A stretch of 64,000 bases of DNA, from contig NZ_CP050695.1 in assembly GCF_012044895.1 (NCBI RefSeq), positions 3,564,501 through 3,628,500 of the forward strand. The letters run 5' to 3'. The notes under the pieces are model-generated. The model was not told where the DNA came from. It searched no databases and worked only from the letters and a program-made list of their open reading frames with translations. Position numbers and translations under genes: made by a program. Shown piece by piece: positions 8,424 through 17,189 of the stretch. Origin of the DNA: Aquisalimonas sp. 2447 (GTDB lineage: Bacteria; Pseudomonadota; Gammaproteobacteria; Nitrococcales; Aquisalimonadaceae). Numbering within the stretch: position 1 is the stretch's first letter; every line of letters starts with the position of its first letter.

Positions 8424-8454
8424 CCCGCGAATCATTCAAAGAATGGATTCGGGG
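8424..8454. repeat. Left-end hairpin of the tnpB-like element
   Basis: CGAATCATTC (8428-8437) pairs with GAATG and ATTCG (8441-8451, one bulged G), flanked by CCC/GGG, loop AAA. There is no T run after it on the minus strand, so it is not an obvious maeB terminator. Confidence 0.5.
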
Positions 8455-8472
8455 AATGCGGCGGCGTTTTGT

Positions 8473-10779
8473 TCAAGTGTCTTGTACGGCACGGTCTCGG
8501 CCCCCCTCGGGCACGCGCGCCGGGGACTGTGCCACGGTCAGGGCACTCATGTTCACCAGCCCGCGCACGGTGATGGACTGCGTCACCACGTGGGCCGGCG
8601 CATTGGCGCCGATCAGGATCGGCCCCACCGAGACCCCGCCGCCCAGCACCTTGAGCAGACTGTACGCGATGTGGCCGGCATCCACATGGGGCATAATGAA
8701 CAGATTCGCCGCGCCCTGCAGCCGGGAATCCGGATAGGCCAGGTCGCGGATCTCCTGGGAGAGCGCGGCATCGGCGTGCATCTCGCCGTCCACTTCCAGG
8801 TCCGGCCGCTCCTTGTGCAACCGGCGTACCGCCTCGCGCATGCGTATCGCCGGGGCGGACTCCTGGCTGCCGAAGTTCGACCGCGAAACCAGTGCAATCT
8901 TCGGCGCCACGCCGAAGGCGGACACCTGCTCGGCGGCCATGCCGGTCATCTCCACCAGCTCCTCGACGCTGGGCTCCATGGTGGCGTGGGAGTCGCAGAT
9001 GAAGAACGTGCCAGCGGGCAGAATCAGCGCGGTGATCGTCGCCAGGGAGTGGACGCCCGGTGCCGGGCCGATGACGTTGTCCACGGCATCCAGATGGCGC
9101 TGGAACTTTCCCACCGAGCCGCAGATCATGCAGTCAGCGTCACCCTTGCGCACCATCAGCGATGCAATCACCGTGTTGTTGGTGCGCACGGTGGCCTTGG
9201 CGTCATCCGGAGAAACCCCGCGACGGCCCATGAGCGCCTGATACTCGCTGTGGTATTCGCGGAAACGCGGATCGCTGTCCACGTCGATGACGGTGACGTC
9301 CTGCCCCGGGCGAAGCCGCAGCCCCAGTTCGCTCATGCGCGCCGCGATCACAGACGGCCGGCCCACCAGGATGGGTGACGCCAGCCCCTCGTCGACGACC
9401 TCCTGGACCGCCTGCAGCACCCGACGGTCCTCGCCTTCGGCAAACACCAGCCGCCGCGGGGCCTGCCGGGCGCGCTCGAACAACGGCTTCATGAGCAGCC
9501 CGGACTTGTACACGAACTCGATGAGCTGCTGGCGATAGGCGCCGAAATCCTTAATCGGGCGGGCGGCCACACCGCTCTCCATGGCGGCGCGTGCCACCGC
9601 CGGAGCGATGCGCACCGGCAACCGCGGATCGAAGGGGCTCGGAATCAGGTAATCCGCACCGAAGCGGCTTTCGGTGCCGCCGTAGGCCTTGGTCACCAGT
9701 TCGGAGGGTTCGTCCATGGCCAGATCGGCGATGGCCTGGGAGGCCGCCAGTTTCATGTTGTCGTTGATATCCGAGGCGCCGACATCCAGGGCACCGCGGA
9801 AGATGTAAGGGAAACAGAGAACGTTGTTGACCTGGTTCGGGTAGTCGGAGCGGCCGGTGGCAATGATGGCGTCGGGGCGCACCTCCCGCGCCGTCTCCGG
9901 CAGGATCTCCGGTGTCGGGTTGGCCAGGGCCATGATCACCGGCTTGTCGGCCATGCGCCGGACCATGTCCGGCTTGAGCACATTGGGCGCCGACAGCCCC
10001 AGGAACAGATCCGCGCCCTCGATCACGTCGTCCAGGGTGCGGGCATCGGTCTCCCGGGCATACACCGCCTTCCAGCGATCCATGCCCTTCTCGCGGCCGG
10101 CATGCACGACCCCGTCGATGTCGGTGACGGTGATGTGCTCCAGCGGCAGGCCCAGTTTCACCAACAGGTTCAGACAGGCCAGGGCCGCCGCTCCGGCGCC
10201 GGAGCAGACCAGCCGGACGTCCTCGATGCGCTTGTCCACCACCCGCAGGGCATTGGTCACCGCGGCGGCGACGATGATGGCGGTGCCGTGCTGGTCATCA
10301 TGGAACACCGGGATGTCCATGCGCTCGCGCAGGGCATCCTCGATGATGAAGCACTCCGGCGCCTTGATGTCCTCCAGGTTGATGCCGCCGAAGGTGGGCT
10401 CCAGGCGTGCCACGGTGCGGATGAACTCCTCCGGGTCGCTCTCCTCCACCTCCAGGTCGAAGACATCGATGTTCGCGTACTTCTTGAACAGCACCGCCTT
10501 GCCTTCCATCACCGGCTTGGCGGCCAGTGGCCCGATGTTGCCGAACCCGAGCACCGCAGTCCCGTTGGTGACCACCGCCACCAGGTTGCCGCGAACGGTC
10601 AGGCGCGCCGCTTCGTCGCGGTCAGCGAGGATCGCCTGGCAGGCGGCACCGACGCCGGGGGAGTAGGCCAGTGAGAGATCGCGCTGATTCGCCAGCGGTT
10701 TGGTTGGCGTGATTTCCAGCTTCCCGGGGCGCGGCTCCCGGTGATAGCGCAGCGCCTGTTCCTGGAAGTCCTTGCTCAT
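8473..10779 (-). CDS. maeB: NADP-dependent malic enzyme with C-terminal phosphotransacetylase-like domain
   Basis: Converts malate to pyruvate and CO2 with NADP, supplying NADPH and linking the TCA cycle to acetyl-CoA. At 768 residues it is the two-domain MaeB type. Residues about 1-425 are the malic enzyme part: the N-terminal motif [14 protein letters not shown], the catalytic segment [14 protein letters not shown], and the nucleotide-binding region [14 protein letters not shown]. Residues about 430-765 form a PTA-like domain ([33 protein letters not shown]). In MaeB this domain is regulatory, binding acetyl-CoA, rather than catalytic. The ATG at 10779 has a weak RBS (gagaacgg). It is followed 60 bp downstream by the tnpB-like element. 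Confidence 0.96.
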   Translation of the reverse strand: MSKDFQEQALRYHREPRPGKLEITPTKPLANQRDLSLAYSPGVGAACQAILADRDEAARLTVRGNLVAVVTNGTAVLGFGNIGPLAAKPVMEGKAVLFKKYANIDVFDLEVEESDPEEFIRTVARLEPTFGGINLEDIKAPECFIIEDALRERMDIPVFHDDQHGTAIIVAAAVTNALRVVDKRIEDVRLVCSGAGAAALACLNLLVKLGLPLEHITVTDIDGVVHAGREKGMDRWKAVYARETDARTLDDVIEGADLFLGLSAPNVLKPDMVRRMADKPVIMALANPTPEILPETAREVRPDAIIATGRSDYPNQVNNVLCFPYIFRGALDVGASDINDNMKLAASQAIADLAMDEPSELVTKAYGGTESRFGADYLIPSPFDPRLPVRIAPAVARAAMESGVAARPIKDFGAYRQQLIEFVYKSGLLMKPLFERARQAPRRLVFAEGEDRRVLQAVQEVVDEGLASPILVGRPSVIAARMSELGLRLRPGQDVTVIDVDSDPRFREYHSEYQALMGRRGVSPDDAKATVRTNNTVIASLMVRKGDADCMICGSVGKFQRHLDAVDNVIGPAPGVHSLATITALILPAGTFFICDSHATMEPSVEELVEMTGMAAEQVSAFGVAPKIALVSRSNFGSQESAPAIRMREAVRRLHKERPDLEVDGEMHADAALSQEIRDLAYPDSRLQGAANLFIMPHVDAGHIAYSLLKVLGGGVSVGPILIGANAPAHVVTQSITVRGLVNMSALTVAQSPARVPEGGRDRAVQDT

Positions 10780-10889
10780 GACCGTTCTCGCTGTTGCGCG
10801 TTATTGTTATTATTAGCCTAGCCCACTCCACCACCCCGTTGACACCGCGCACCGCAACAATCCGGGAGTTGACCGCAGCCGCTGCTCCC

Positions 10890-11180
10890 CTAACCCGTGT
10901 TCGCGCACACGGCCCGGTCACAGGCTACCCTTGTGCGCGCCCCACAACTCGGACAGGCGGGAATCGACATGTCGACGCCGGCAGGTGCCTCACCCTGATT
11001 CGGGCAGCCACGACGACTGCAGGCGGCGTGTCCGTGAAAGCCGCAGAGGGAACAGGCGGGTCCGCTCCCGCGCACCAGACCAACACCACGATCTTCCCGT
11101 CGGTTCGGGCACGTTGGCCGGTCACAGGGACGTCCCGTATCTGCCCCACAGCTCAGACAGTTGCTTCGTTCAATGTGCAT
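10890..11180 (-). CDS. Small protein of three C-x2-C-x7-C-x4-C modules
   Basis: A 96-residue protein I do not recognise. It is built from three modules with identical cysteine spacing: C8/C11/C19/C24, C43/C46/C54/C59 and C76/C79/C87/C92. Each module reads CxxCG-x6-C-x-R-x2-C-x-N, for example CLSCGADTGRPCDRPTC. Repeat period is 33-35 residues. Twelve cysteines in 96 residues with four-per-module spacing suggests three small zinc (or other metal) sites; there is no signal peptide or membrane segment. A good RBS (gaggtgg at 11188-11194) lies 7 nt before the ATG. The exact spacing in all three copies argues for a real gene. It lies between maeB and the CDP-alcohol phosphotransferase, all on the minus strand. 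Confidence 0.7.
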   Translation of the reverse strand: MHIERSNCLSCGADTGRPCDRPTCPNRREDRGVGLVRGSGPACSLCGFHGHAACSRRGCPNQGEAPAGVDMSIPACPSCGARTRVACDRAVCANTG

Positions 11181-11217
11181 CTGGTTTCCACCTCGTCAGG
11201 AGAGCGCTGAACAAGTC

Positions 11218-11304
11218 GTCATTGCGGGAGCAGAGCGACGAAGCAATCTCTTGATCCCTCGTCATCGCTGGCGGTGTGGATTGCTTCGCTGCGCTCGCAA
11301 TGAC
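11218..11304. repeat. GTCATTGCG-type palindromic repeat, full copy
   Basis: An inverted repeat: GTCATTGCGGGAGCAGAGCG at 11218-11237, continuing into GAAGCAATC, mirrored by GATTGCTTCG and GCTCGCAATGAC ending at 11304. It can fold into one long hairpin and may terminate transcripts. Half-copies occur at 18370-18389 and 61879-61890. Confidence 0.75.
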
Positions 11305-11329
11305 AATAATCCTTTGATTCAGCGTGTTC

Positions 11330-12091
11330 TTAGCGGCTCCGGGCCAGCGACAGCCAACGGATATCCGCGGAAAATGAACTGGCCAGGAAACCCAGCGCGG
11401 CAGCCGCCGCCAGGGTCGCCAGCCAGCCCGGAATGACCGGCGCAAGCACCGCCGTCAGCACCACGCCCTGGATCACACAGGCCGTCTTGCGCCGGAATGA
11501 CGGCGGTAGCGGCTGCTGCATCCAGGGCAACAGCCAGGCGGCGGCCACGAAGGCGTAGCGCATGCCACCGATCAATAGCACCCAGACACTAGTCTGGCCG
11601 GACTGCCAGACCAGCACCGACAGGCCCAGCAGCAGCAGCGCATCCAGCTCCATGTCGAAGCGCGCCCCGAACGCGCTGGCCGTGCCGGTCCGGCGGGCCA
11701 CCCAGCCATCCACGCCATCCAGGGCCAGCACCAGACCGGCAAACACCACCGCCAGCCAGCGTCCCGTCTCGGTGAGCACCTCCGGGAACGGCACGAGCGC
11801 CAGCACCGGCATGGCCAGGACGGCCCGCCCCAGGGTGACCCGGTTCGCCGCGCCCAGCCTGCCGGACGGCAGCCGGTGCGCCGTGACGGCCAGCACGCTA
11901 ACGCCGGCCAGCACGAGCAGCAGGGCAACCGCCGGCAGGGTCGGCGGCACTGGCAGAACGGCGTAGACTCCCAGGCAGAGCACCATGGCTGCAGCGGACG
12001 CCGCGGCCAGGTCCCGGGCGACGCTCCAGGGCGGCATCCGGCCGCCTGCTCGCCCCGTCCCGGGGCCGGCATGGAGACTCGGAATGTACAT
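11330..12091 (-). CDS. CDP-alcohol phosphatidyltransferase family membrane protein
   Basis: An integral membrane enzyme of the family that transfers a phospho-alcohol group from a CDP-linked donor to an acceptor alcohol. The complete signature D-x2-DG-x2-AR-x8-G-x3-D-x3-D is present at residues 125-150 (DGVDGWVAR, then G142, D146, D150), so it should be active. There are about six hydrophobic segments in 253 residues. Its substrate is unknown. It starts next to, and divergent from, the oxidoreductase that opens the pterin-like operon, sharing a 31-bp promoter gap, so it probably belongs to that pathway. An internal ATG at 12037 is an alternative start; the ATG at 12091 lies inside a TGTACA motif. 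Confidence 0.85.
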   Translation of the reverse strand: MYIPSLHAGPGTGRAGGRMPPWSVARDLAAASAAAMVLCLGVYAVLPVPPTLPAVALLLVLAGVSVLAVTAHRLPSGRLGAANRVTLGRAVLAMPVLALVPFPEVLTETGRWLAVVFAGLVLALDGVDGWVARRTGTASAFGARFDMELDALLLLGLSVLVWQSGQTSVWVLLIGGMRYAFVAAAWLLPWMQQPLPPSFRRKTACVIQGVVLTAVLAPVIPGWLATLAAAAALGFLASSFSADIRWLSLARSR

Positions 12092-12124
12092 GAATAGTGT
12101 ATAGACTCAACAATGTTTGTATAT
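12085..12124. promoter_or_regulatory. Divergent promoter region with TGTACA/TGTATA direct repeats
   Basis: An AT-rich island with TGTACA (12085-12090), TGTATA (12098-12103) and TGTATA (12119-12124) in direct orientation, between the CDP-alcohol transferase and oxidoreductase genes. These could be -10 elements, regulator half-sites, or both. A similar GTATA-rich gap lies at 17211-17246 in the same cluster. Confidence 0.45.
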
Positions 12125-13136
12125 GACGAAGAGCGTAGCAGAAATGGTCCCGCCCCGCCCACCTGACCGGCCAGCAACCGCGTCCCGGTTCCAGATCCAG
12201 GAGCCCCTGCACGGCGCCATCGTCGACACGCCGCTGCCGACGCCGCGCGATGCCGAGGTGATGGTGCGCAGTCTCTACTCCGGGATCAGCCGCGGCACCG
12301 AAGGGCTGGTGTTCCGCGGCGAAGTGCCCACGAGCCAGCACCAGGCCATGCGGGCTCCGTTCCAGGCCGGCGAGTTCCCCGGGCCGGTGGCCTACGGCTA
12401 CATGAACGTCGGCGAGGTCATCGACGGTCCCGAAACACTTCGCGGACGCACCGTGTTCTGCCTGCATCCGCATCAGGACTACTATGTGGTTCCCGCTGCA
12501 GCCGTCGTTCCACTGCCCGCCAGCGTGCCACCCGCCCGCGCGATCCTGGCGGCCAACATGGAAACGGCGGTCAACGGGGTCTGGGATGGCACCCCGGGGC
12601 CCGGCGATCGCATCAACGTGATCGGCGCCGGCGTCATCGGCCACCTGGTCGCCTGGTTGTGCAACGCCATTCCCGGCACCCGGGTCACGCTGGTGGATAC
12701 GCTGCCCCAGCGCGAGGACAGCGCCGCCGCACTCGGGCTCACCTTCGCCACCACGCCGCCGGCCGAGCCCGCCGACCTGGTCTTCCACGCCAGCGGCAGC
12801 AGCGAAGGGTTGCGAACCGCCCTGGAGCACACTGCCCTGGAAACCACCGTGGTGGAGCTGAGCTGGTACGGCGACCGGGCGGTCCCTGCACCGCTGGGCG
12901 AGGCGTTTCACGCCCGCCGGCTCCAGCTGCGCAGCAGCCAGGTGGGTCACCTGCCACCGAACCGGGCGCCGCGCTGGTCCCACCGGCGGCGCCTGGAGCT
13001 TGCCCTGGCACTGCTGGAGGAGCCGGCGCTGGACGCGCTGATCACCGGCGAAAGCCCATTCGCCGCCCTGCCGGAGGTCATGCAGACCCTGAGCACCACG
13101 CCGGCAGGCACGCTCTGCCACCGTATCCGCTACTGA
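12123..13136 (+). CDS. MDR-superfamily oxidoreductase (BchC-like), no structural zinc site
   Basis: A 337-residue medium-chain dehydrogenase/reductase. The N-terminal catalytic domain has LYSGISRGTEGLVFRGEVP, similar to BchC-type dehydrogenases. The Rossmann domain follows (INVIGAGVIGHLVAWLC, TLVDTLPQRE). The four-cysteine structural zinc loop of classical alcohol dehydrogenases is absent. The substrate is unknown; context suggests redox at a sugar or side chain of the pathway product. It is the first gene of a plus-strand operon running to 16325. The start could be the ATG at 12123 or 12144: the first overlaps a TGTATA that may be the -10 element, the second is preceded by gaagag. Confidence 0.8.
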   Translation: MTKSVAEMVPPRPPDRPATASRFQIQEPLHGAIVDTPLPTPRDAEVMVRSLYSGISRGTEGLVFRGEVPTSQHQAMRAPFQAGEFPGPVAYGYMNVGEVIDGPETLRGRTVFCLHPHQDYYVVPAAAVVPLPASVPPARAILAANMETAVNGVWDGTPGPGDRINVIGAGVIGHLVAWLCNAIPGTRVTLVDTLPQREDSAAALGLTFATTPPAEPADLVFHASGSSEGLRTALEHTALETTVVELSWYGDRAVPAPLGEAFHARRLQLRSSQVGHLPPNRAPRWSHRRRLELALALLEEPALDALITGESPFAALPEVMQTLSTTPAGTLCHRIRY

Positions 13137-13148
13137 CCGGAGGCCGCC

Positions 13149-13568
13149 ATGTACCGTCTGACCGTCCGCGAACACATCATGATCGCCCACAGCTTCCGCG
13201 GCGATGTATTCGGCCCGGCCCAGCGCCTCCACGGCGCCACCTACCTGGTGGACGTCACCTTCATGCGCCCCGAGCTGGACAGCGACAACCTGGTGGTGGA
13301 CATCGGCCTCGCCGGTGAGCAACTGCGCCAGATCCTGGCGCCGCTGAACTACAGCAACCTCGATGAGCAGCCCGAACTGGCTGGCGAGAACACCACCACC
13401 GAATTCCTCGCGGGGCATATCTTCCGGCGCATGGCCGCCGCGATCCGCGACGGGCACCTTGGCCCGCAGGCCCGGGGCCTCACCCGCATGGGCGTGACCC
13501 TGCACGAGTCCCATATCGCCTGGGCCAGCTACGAGGCGGACCTTCACGCGCCGGGGGCCAACGCTTGA
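13149..13568 (+). CDS. PTPS/QueD-fold protein with altered active site
   Basis: A 139-residue member of the 6-pyruvoyl-tetrahydropterin synthase / 6-carboxytetrahydropterin synthase family, recognised from the HSFRG...LHGATY start, the [14 protein letters not shown] segment, [13 protein letters not shown] and the C-terminal THESH-like strand ([14 protein letters not shown]). Normal members use a catalytic Cys four residues before HGH, three zinc histidines and an LDH dyad. Here the Cys position is A24, the second His of HGH is A30, and LDH reads LNY; only H14 and H28 remain. It therefore probably performs a different reaction or binds a pterin-like ligand. It follows the oxidoreductase by 12 nt and its TGA overlaps the TTG of the glycosyltransferase. 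Confidence 0.82.
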   Translation: MYRLTVREHIMIAHSFRGDVFGPAQRLHGATYLVDVTFMRPELDSDNLVVDIGLAGEQLRQILAPLNYSNLDEQPELAGENTTTEFLAGHIFRRMAAAIRDGHLGPQARGLTRMGVTLHESHIAWASYEADLHAPGANA

Positions 13569-14632
13569 GCTCTCAGCTACACGTCTTCGTCCCCGGGTCT
13601 CTGTCCCGACGCACCGGCGGGACCATTTACGACGCCCGCATGATCTCTGCGCTACGCGACCGGGGCGAGAACGTGGTTGTCCACGAGCTTGACGGCACGT
13701 TTCCCGCCGCCGACGCAACGGCACGCCGGGCACTGGCCGCAAGCCTGGAAGCCGTACCGGATGGGGCCGTCACCATCCTCGACGGCCTGGCCCTGGGTGA
13801 CAGCCCGGAACTGGTGGAACCGCACCGTGAACGGCTGTGCCTGCTGGCCCTGGTCCACCACCCGCTCGCCGACGAACACGGGCTTGATGCGGGCCTGCAG
13901 CGCCGGTTTCTCGAACACGAGCGGCGTGCCCTGGCGGCCTGCCACGGCGTGATCGTGACCAGCGCCTTCACCGGCCGCCGGGTGGCGCAGCTGGGCGTCC
14001 CCGCGGCCCGGGTTCGCGTCGCCGAGCCGGGCACCGACCCGGCGGCGCCGGCCACTGGCCCTGGTCCGGACGCCCCGCCGGAGCTGCTCTGCGTTGCCAG
14101 CCTGACGCCGCGCAAGGGCCAGGATGTGCTGGTGGGGGCACTGGCACGGCTCCAGGATCTGCCCTGGCACGCCTCGCTGGTCGGCGCCACCGACGCCGAC
14201 CCGGCCTTTGCCCGGCGTGTGCAGCAGCAGGTGGCCGAGGCGGGACTGGAGCAACGCATTCACTTGACCGGCGCCTGTGACGGCACCGTTCTGGCGAACC
14301 TGTATCGGCATGCCACCCTGTTCGTGTTGCCATCGCGGTACGAAGGCTATGGCATGGTGCTGACCGAGGCGCTCGCCTGCGGGTTGCCGGTGATCAGCAC
14401 CACCGGCGGCGCCATCCCGGACACCGTGCCGGACGGGGCAGCCCGCCTGGTCCCGCCAGGGGATGCCGACACCCTGGCGGAAGCGCTGGACCACTGGTTG
14501 CGTGATCCGCGCGCGCGCGCCGAGGCCGCCGCGGCGGCCGGCACTCACGCAGCCAGCCTGCCGGACTGGCCGCAGGCGGCGATGCTCCTCGCCGAGGCAA
14601 TCAACGAACTTGCGTTACAGGACACGAATTGA
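13565..14632 (+). CDS. Glycosyltransferase family 4 (GT-B fold)
   Basis: A 355-residue retaining-type glycosyltransferase. The C-terminal domain carries [20 protein letters not shown] (donor-site beta strand) and the E-x7-E motif [17 protein letters not shown]. The N-terminal acceptor domain starts [22 protein letters not shown]. It would move a sugar from a nucleotide-sugar to an acceptor, presumably the pathway intermediate. It begins with TTG, whose last two bases form part of the PTPS gene's TGA (TTGA overlap). This implies coupled translation and kept stoichiometry. The next gene uses the same TTGA arrangement. Cytoplasmic; no signal peptide. Confidence 0.88.
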   Translation: MSSQLHVFVPGSLSRRTGGTIYDARMISALRDRGENVVVHELDGTFPAADATARRALAASLEAVPDGAVTILDGLALGDSPELVEPHRERLCLLALVHHPLADEHGLDAGLQRRFLEHERRALAACHGVIVTSAFTGRRVAQLGVPAARVRVAEPGTDPAAPATGPGPDAPPELLCVASLTPRKGQDVLVGALARLQDLPWHASLVGATDADPAFARRVQQQVAEAGLEQRIHLTGACDGTVLANLYRHATLFVLPSRYEGYGMVLTEALACGLPVISTTGGAIPDTVPDGAARLVPPGDADTLAEALDHWLRDPRARAEAAAAAGTHAASLPDWPQAAMLLAEAINELALQDTN

Positions 14633-15429
14633 GTACCCGATTCTCCGACGACTGGCTGCACCTGCGCGAACGCGCCGACCAGGAGGCGCGGGCCGCGGCC
14701 CTGCTGCCCCCGCTCACTGACTGGCTGGGCGACCGGCGCATCCACGTCGCCGACCTGGGCGCCGGCACCGGTGCCAACCTGCGGTACCTGGCGCAGGTGC
14801 TGCCCGCCCCTCAGGAATGGACCCTGCTGGACCAGGACCGGGCCCTGATGGCCGAAGCCACCCCGCCCCGCAGCGGCATCTCGGTCCAGTGTTACCACGT
14901 GGATCTCACCCGGGGTGACCCGCTGGCGGCCAGCGGCGTCGATCTGGTCACCGCGTCGGCATTGCTGGACCTGGTCTCCCGGGCCTGGCTGGAGGCCCTG
15001 GCCCGAAGCTGCCTGCAACAGCGAAGTGCCGTACTACTGGCGCTGAGCTACGACGGCACCATTCGCTGGGAACCCCGGGCCCGGGGGGACGACCTGGTCA
15101 ACACACTGGTCAACAGCCACCAACGCCGGGACAAGGGCTTCGGGCCCGCCCTGGGGCCGGACAGCGGACCGACGGCGGACGCCGTGTTCCGGGCCCACGG
15201 GTTCCATACCTGGCTGAGCCCGAGCCCCTGGCGCCTGGGACCGGGCCAGGCCACACTCCAGCAGGCCCTGCTGGAGGGGTGGACCCATGCCGCCGTGGAG
15301 CAGGCTCCGCATCAACAGCGGGAACTGCACGCCTGGGCCACCCGCCGGCGCCGGAACATTGCCGCCGGTAAAAGTTCGCTGCACGTGGGCCACCTGGATC
15401 TTCTGGCCCTGCCGCCGGAGTCGCGATGA
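14629..15429 (+). CDS. Class I SAM-dependent methyltransferase
   Basis: A 266-residue Rossmann-fold methyltransferase. The SAM-binding motif I is VADLGAGTGANLRYL (near residue 40), followed by an acidic motif II (TLLDQDRAL) and motif IV region DLVTASALLDLVS. The substrate cannot be told from sequence. It starts at a TTG overlapping the glycosyltransferase stop (TTGA) and its own TGA overlaps the ATG of the membrane protein, so it is embedded in the operon and should modify the same product. Confidence 0.85.
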   Translation: MSTRFSDDWLHLRERADQEARAAALLPPLTDWLGDRRIHVADLGAGTGANLRYLAQVLPAPQEWTLLDQDRALMAEATPPRSGISVQCYHVDLTRGDPLAASGVDLVTASALLDLVSRAWLEALARSCLQQRSAVLLALSYDGTIRWEPRARGDDLVNTLVNSHQRRDKGFGPALGPDSGPTADAVFRAHGFHTWLSPSPWRLGPGQATLQQALLEGWTHAAVEQAPHQQRELHAWATRRRRNIAAGKSSLHVGHLDLLALPPESR

Positions 15430-16325
15430 CGCCACGCAGCCGCCTGTTGCTGCGCATGACCGTGAGCATCGGCCTGCTTGCGGCGGTGGCGATGGCCGTG
15501 GATCCCGCCAGCGTAGTCCGGCATCTGGGTAGTCTTCACCCTGGCTGGGTCCTGGCCGCCCTCGCGCTGTCGGCGGTGCAGCTCGCCCTGTCCGCCTGGC
15601 GCTGGCACTTCACCGCCCACCGTCTTGGCCTGCGGCTGCGCTGGGCTGCGGCGCTGCGGGAGTACTTACTGGGGAGCTTCGTCAACCAGGTGCTTCCGGG
15701 AGGCGTCATCGGCGATGCATCCCGCGCCTGGCGGCACGCCCGGGAGACTGCTCGCACCGGGCCCGCGATCCGGGCAGTCATTCTCGAGCGGGGCTCCGGG
15801 CAACTGGTCATGGCCCTGGTCGCCGTTCCGGCGGTGTTTGCCCTGGCTGGCTGGGCACCACCGCTTCTGGCCTGGAGCGCTGCGACCGCCTTCGGACTGA
15901 TACTCCTGGCGACGTCACCATTGCTGCCGGCAGCACCCGCTGACAACCAGCCGGGCATCCGTGCGGACCTGCGGCGCGCGCTGCTCTCTCCCGGGGCGCT
16001 GCCGCTGCAACTGATCGGTTCCGCGCTGGTGGTCGCCACCTACCTGGGTGTCTTCCTGGCCGCGGGCCGGGCCATCGGTGCAACGCTACCCGCCCTGGAG
16101 CTGATGGCCCTGGTGCCACCTGTGCTGCTGGCCATGCTGATTCCGATCACCATCGCCGGCTGGGGCCTGCGGGAGGGCGCGGCAGCGACGGTCTGGGCAG
16201 CAGCCGGCCACGATCCCGCCGAAGGCGCCGCCATCGCCGTCGCTTACGGACTGCTGGTACTGGTCGCCACGCTGCCGGGAGCCCTGTGTTTCAGGGCCCC
16301 GCGCCGAACACCGACGACAGGGTGA
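15426..16325 (+). CDS. Flippase-like membrane protein, LPG-synthase TM / UPF0104 family
   Basis: A 299-residue polytopic membrane protein with about eight hydrophobic segments, of the family that includes the membrane half of lysyl-phosphatidylglycerol synthase (AglD/MprF N-terminal domain). Family signatures are LREYLLGSFVNQVLPGGVIGDASRAWRH, split over residues about 77-104, and WGLREGAAATVWAAAG near the C-terminus. Relatives move or modify lipid-linked substrates. With a glycosyltransferase and a CDP-alcohol phosphotransferase in the same cluster, it suggests that the product or an intermediate is membrane-linked. The ATG overlaps the methyltransferase stop by 4 nt. Its 3' end overlaps the convergent reductase gene by 35 bp. 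Confidence 0.82.
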   Translation: MTPRSRLLLRMTVSIGLLAAVAMAVDPASVVRHLGSLHPGWVLAALALSAVQLALSAWRWHFTAHRLGLRLRWAAALREYLLGSFVNQVLPGGVIGDASRAWRHARETARTGPAIRAVILERGSGQLVMALVAVPAVFALAGWAPPLLAWSAATAFGLILLATSPLLPAAPADNQPGIRADLRRALLSPGALPLQLIGSALVVATYLGVFLAAGRAIGATLPALELMALVPPVLLAMLIPITIAGWGLREGAAATVWAAAGHDPAEGAAIAVAYGLLVLVATLPGALCFRAPRRTPTTG

Positions 16326-17136
16326 AATCGAAAAGCACATCGTCCCCCAACCGGAAATTGCGGCAGGTGGGACGCATGGCCTCGTCCATGGTGCGGATGG
16401 GCGGCAGGCTGAGCCCCGGCCGCCCGGAACCGATGACCAGCGGTGCCACGGTGACATGCAGGCGATCCAGGGCGCCCTCGGCCAGGAACCGGGACACAGT
16501 CACCCCGCCGCCCTCCACCAGCAGGCGCTGCAGCCCGCGCTCTGCCAGGAGCGCCGTCACGTCGGCAGGCGCGAACGCACCCTCCGGCGCCGGCAGGGTG
16601 AGCACCTCCACTCCTGTAGGGCCGGGGTCCAACCCTTCCCCGCGCAGCAACAGCGTTGGCGCCGCACCATCGCAGAACAGCTGATAGCCATCCCGCAGCC
16701 GGCCGCTGGGGTCGAGAACCACCCGCACCGGCTGCTCACCCGGCACGTTTCGCACCGTCAATCGTGGATCGTCGGCGGCGACAGTCCCGGGGCCGACGAT
16801 CACCGCATCCACCAGTGCCCGCAGACGGTGCAGGTGCCGGATATCCTCGGCGCCGGTGACATAGCGGGAGTGGCCGCTGTTGGTGGCAATGTGCCCGTCC
16901 AGGCTCTGACCCAGCTGAGCGATGGTGTAGCGCGGCTGCAGCACCAGCGGCAGGTACAGATCGAGCTGCGCCCGGGCAGCCTCATTCACCGGCAGCAGTG
17001 CCTCCCACGTGCCATCAGGAAAGACGCGCACGGCCTCCTGGCCGTCGAGCCGCAGGATCCCTGGCGCGACGCTATCGCGTTGCAGTTTGCAGCGGCGCAG
17101 CAATGCCCACGCCGCAGTGCCATCGATACGCTCCAT
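16291..17136 (-). CDS. RibD C-terminal-type reductase with N-terminal extension, no deaminase domain
   Basis: A 281-residue protein. Residues about 70-281 are the RibD_C / dihydrofolate-reductase-like fold: YTIAQLGQSLDGHIAT, VDAVIVGPGTVAADDPRLTV, LQRLLVEGGGVTVSRFL. In riboflavin synthesis this domain reduces the ribosyl group of the pyrimidine intermediate to ribityl using NADPH. The deaminase domain of bifunctional RibD is missing; instead there are about 65 residues of unknown function. A GTG at 17187 would add 17 residues but has no RBS; the ATG at 17136 has ggag about 10 nt upstream and is preferred. It is divergent from the GTP cyclohydrolase II gene and overlaps the flippase gene tail to tail. 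Confidence 0.83.
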   Translation of the reverse strand: MERIDGTAAWALLRRCKLQRDSVAPGILRLDGQEAVRVFPDGTWEALLPVNEAARAQLDLYLPLVLQPRYTIAQLGQSLDGHIATNSGHSRYVTGAEDIRHLHRLRALVDAVIVGPGTVAADDPRLTVRNVPGEQPVRVVLDPSGRLRDGYQLFCDGAAPTLLLRGEGLDPGPTGVEVLTLPAPEGAFAPADVTALLAERGLQRLLVEGGGVTVSRFLAEGALDRLHVTVAPLVIGSGRPGLSLPPIRTMDEAMRPTCRNFRLGDDVLFDFTLSSVFGAGP

Positions 17137-17189
17137 GGACCGGATACTCCCGTCGGGTCGCCACCGGAGACAGACCACCGGGGCCACTT

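Larger units (their letters stand above)
6981..8454 (-). mobile_element. Putative IS605-like solitary tnpB element with terminal hairpins
   Basis: A single tnpB-like gene without tnpA lies between two imperfect hairpins. The right-end hairpin (6993-7023, AAT-rich stem, loop TGAG) begins 14 bp after the tnpB stop. The left-end hairpin (8424-8454, arms CGAATCATTC/GAATGGATTCG, loop AAA) lies 47 bp before the chosen start. A TCAA on the minus strand (6981-6984), the right cleavage tetranucleotide known from IS608, lies just beyond the right hairpin. The ends are inferred from these signals; no target duplication is expected for this family. The insertion lies between maeB and the large mscS without breaking either. 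Confidence 0.5.

Noticed and set aside
8424-8454. Hairpin read as a maeB terminator
   Set aside because: No T run follows on the minus strand. Its similarity to the hairpin after tnpB fits an element end better.
10794-11210. 138-residue open frame on the plus strand opposite the Cys-module gene
   Set aside because: No RBS and no domain; the minus-strand frame has regular cysteine modules and a good RBS.
12085-12103. TGTACA-N7-TGTATA as an exact LitR/PplR operator
   Set aside because: The spacing differs from the 9-bp spacer I remember for those sites, so a specific regulator cannot be claimed.
11898-13742. 614-residue open frame on the minus strand across the oxidoreductase and PTPS genes
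   Set aside because: It is antisense to well-recognised coupled genes. Long antisense frames are common at this GC content, and the translation has no family features.
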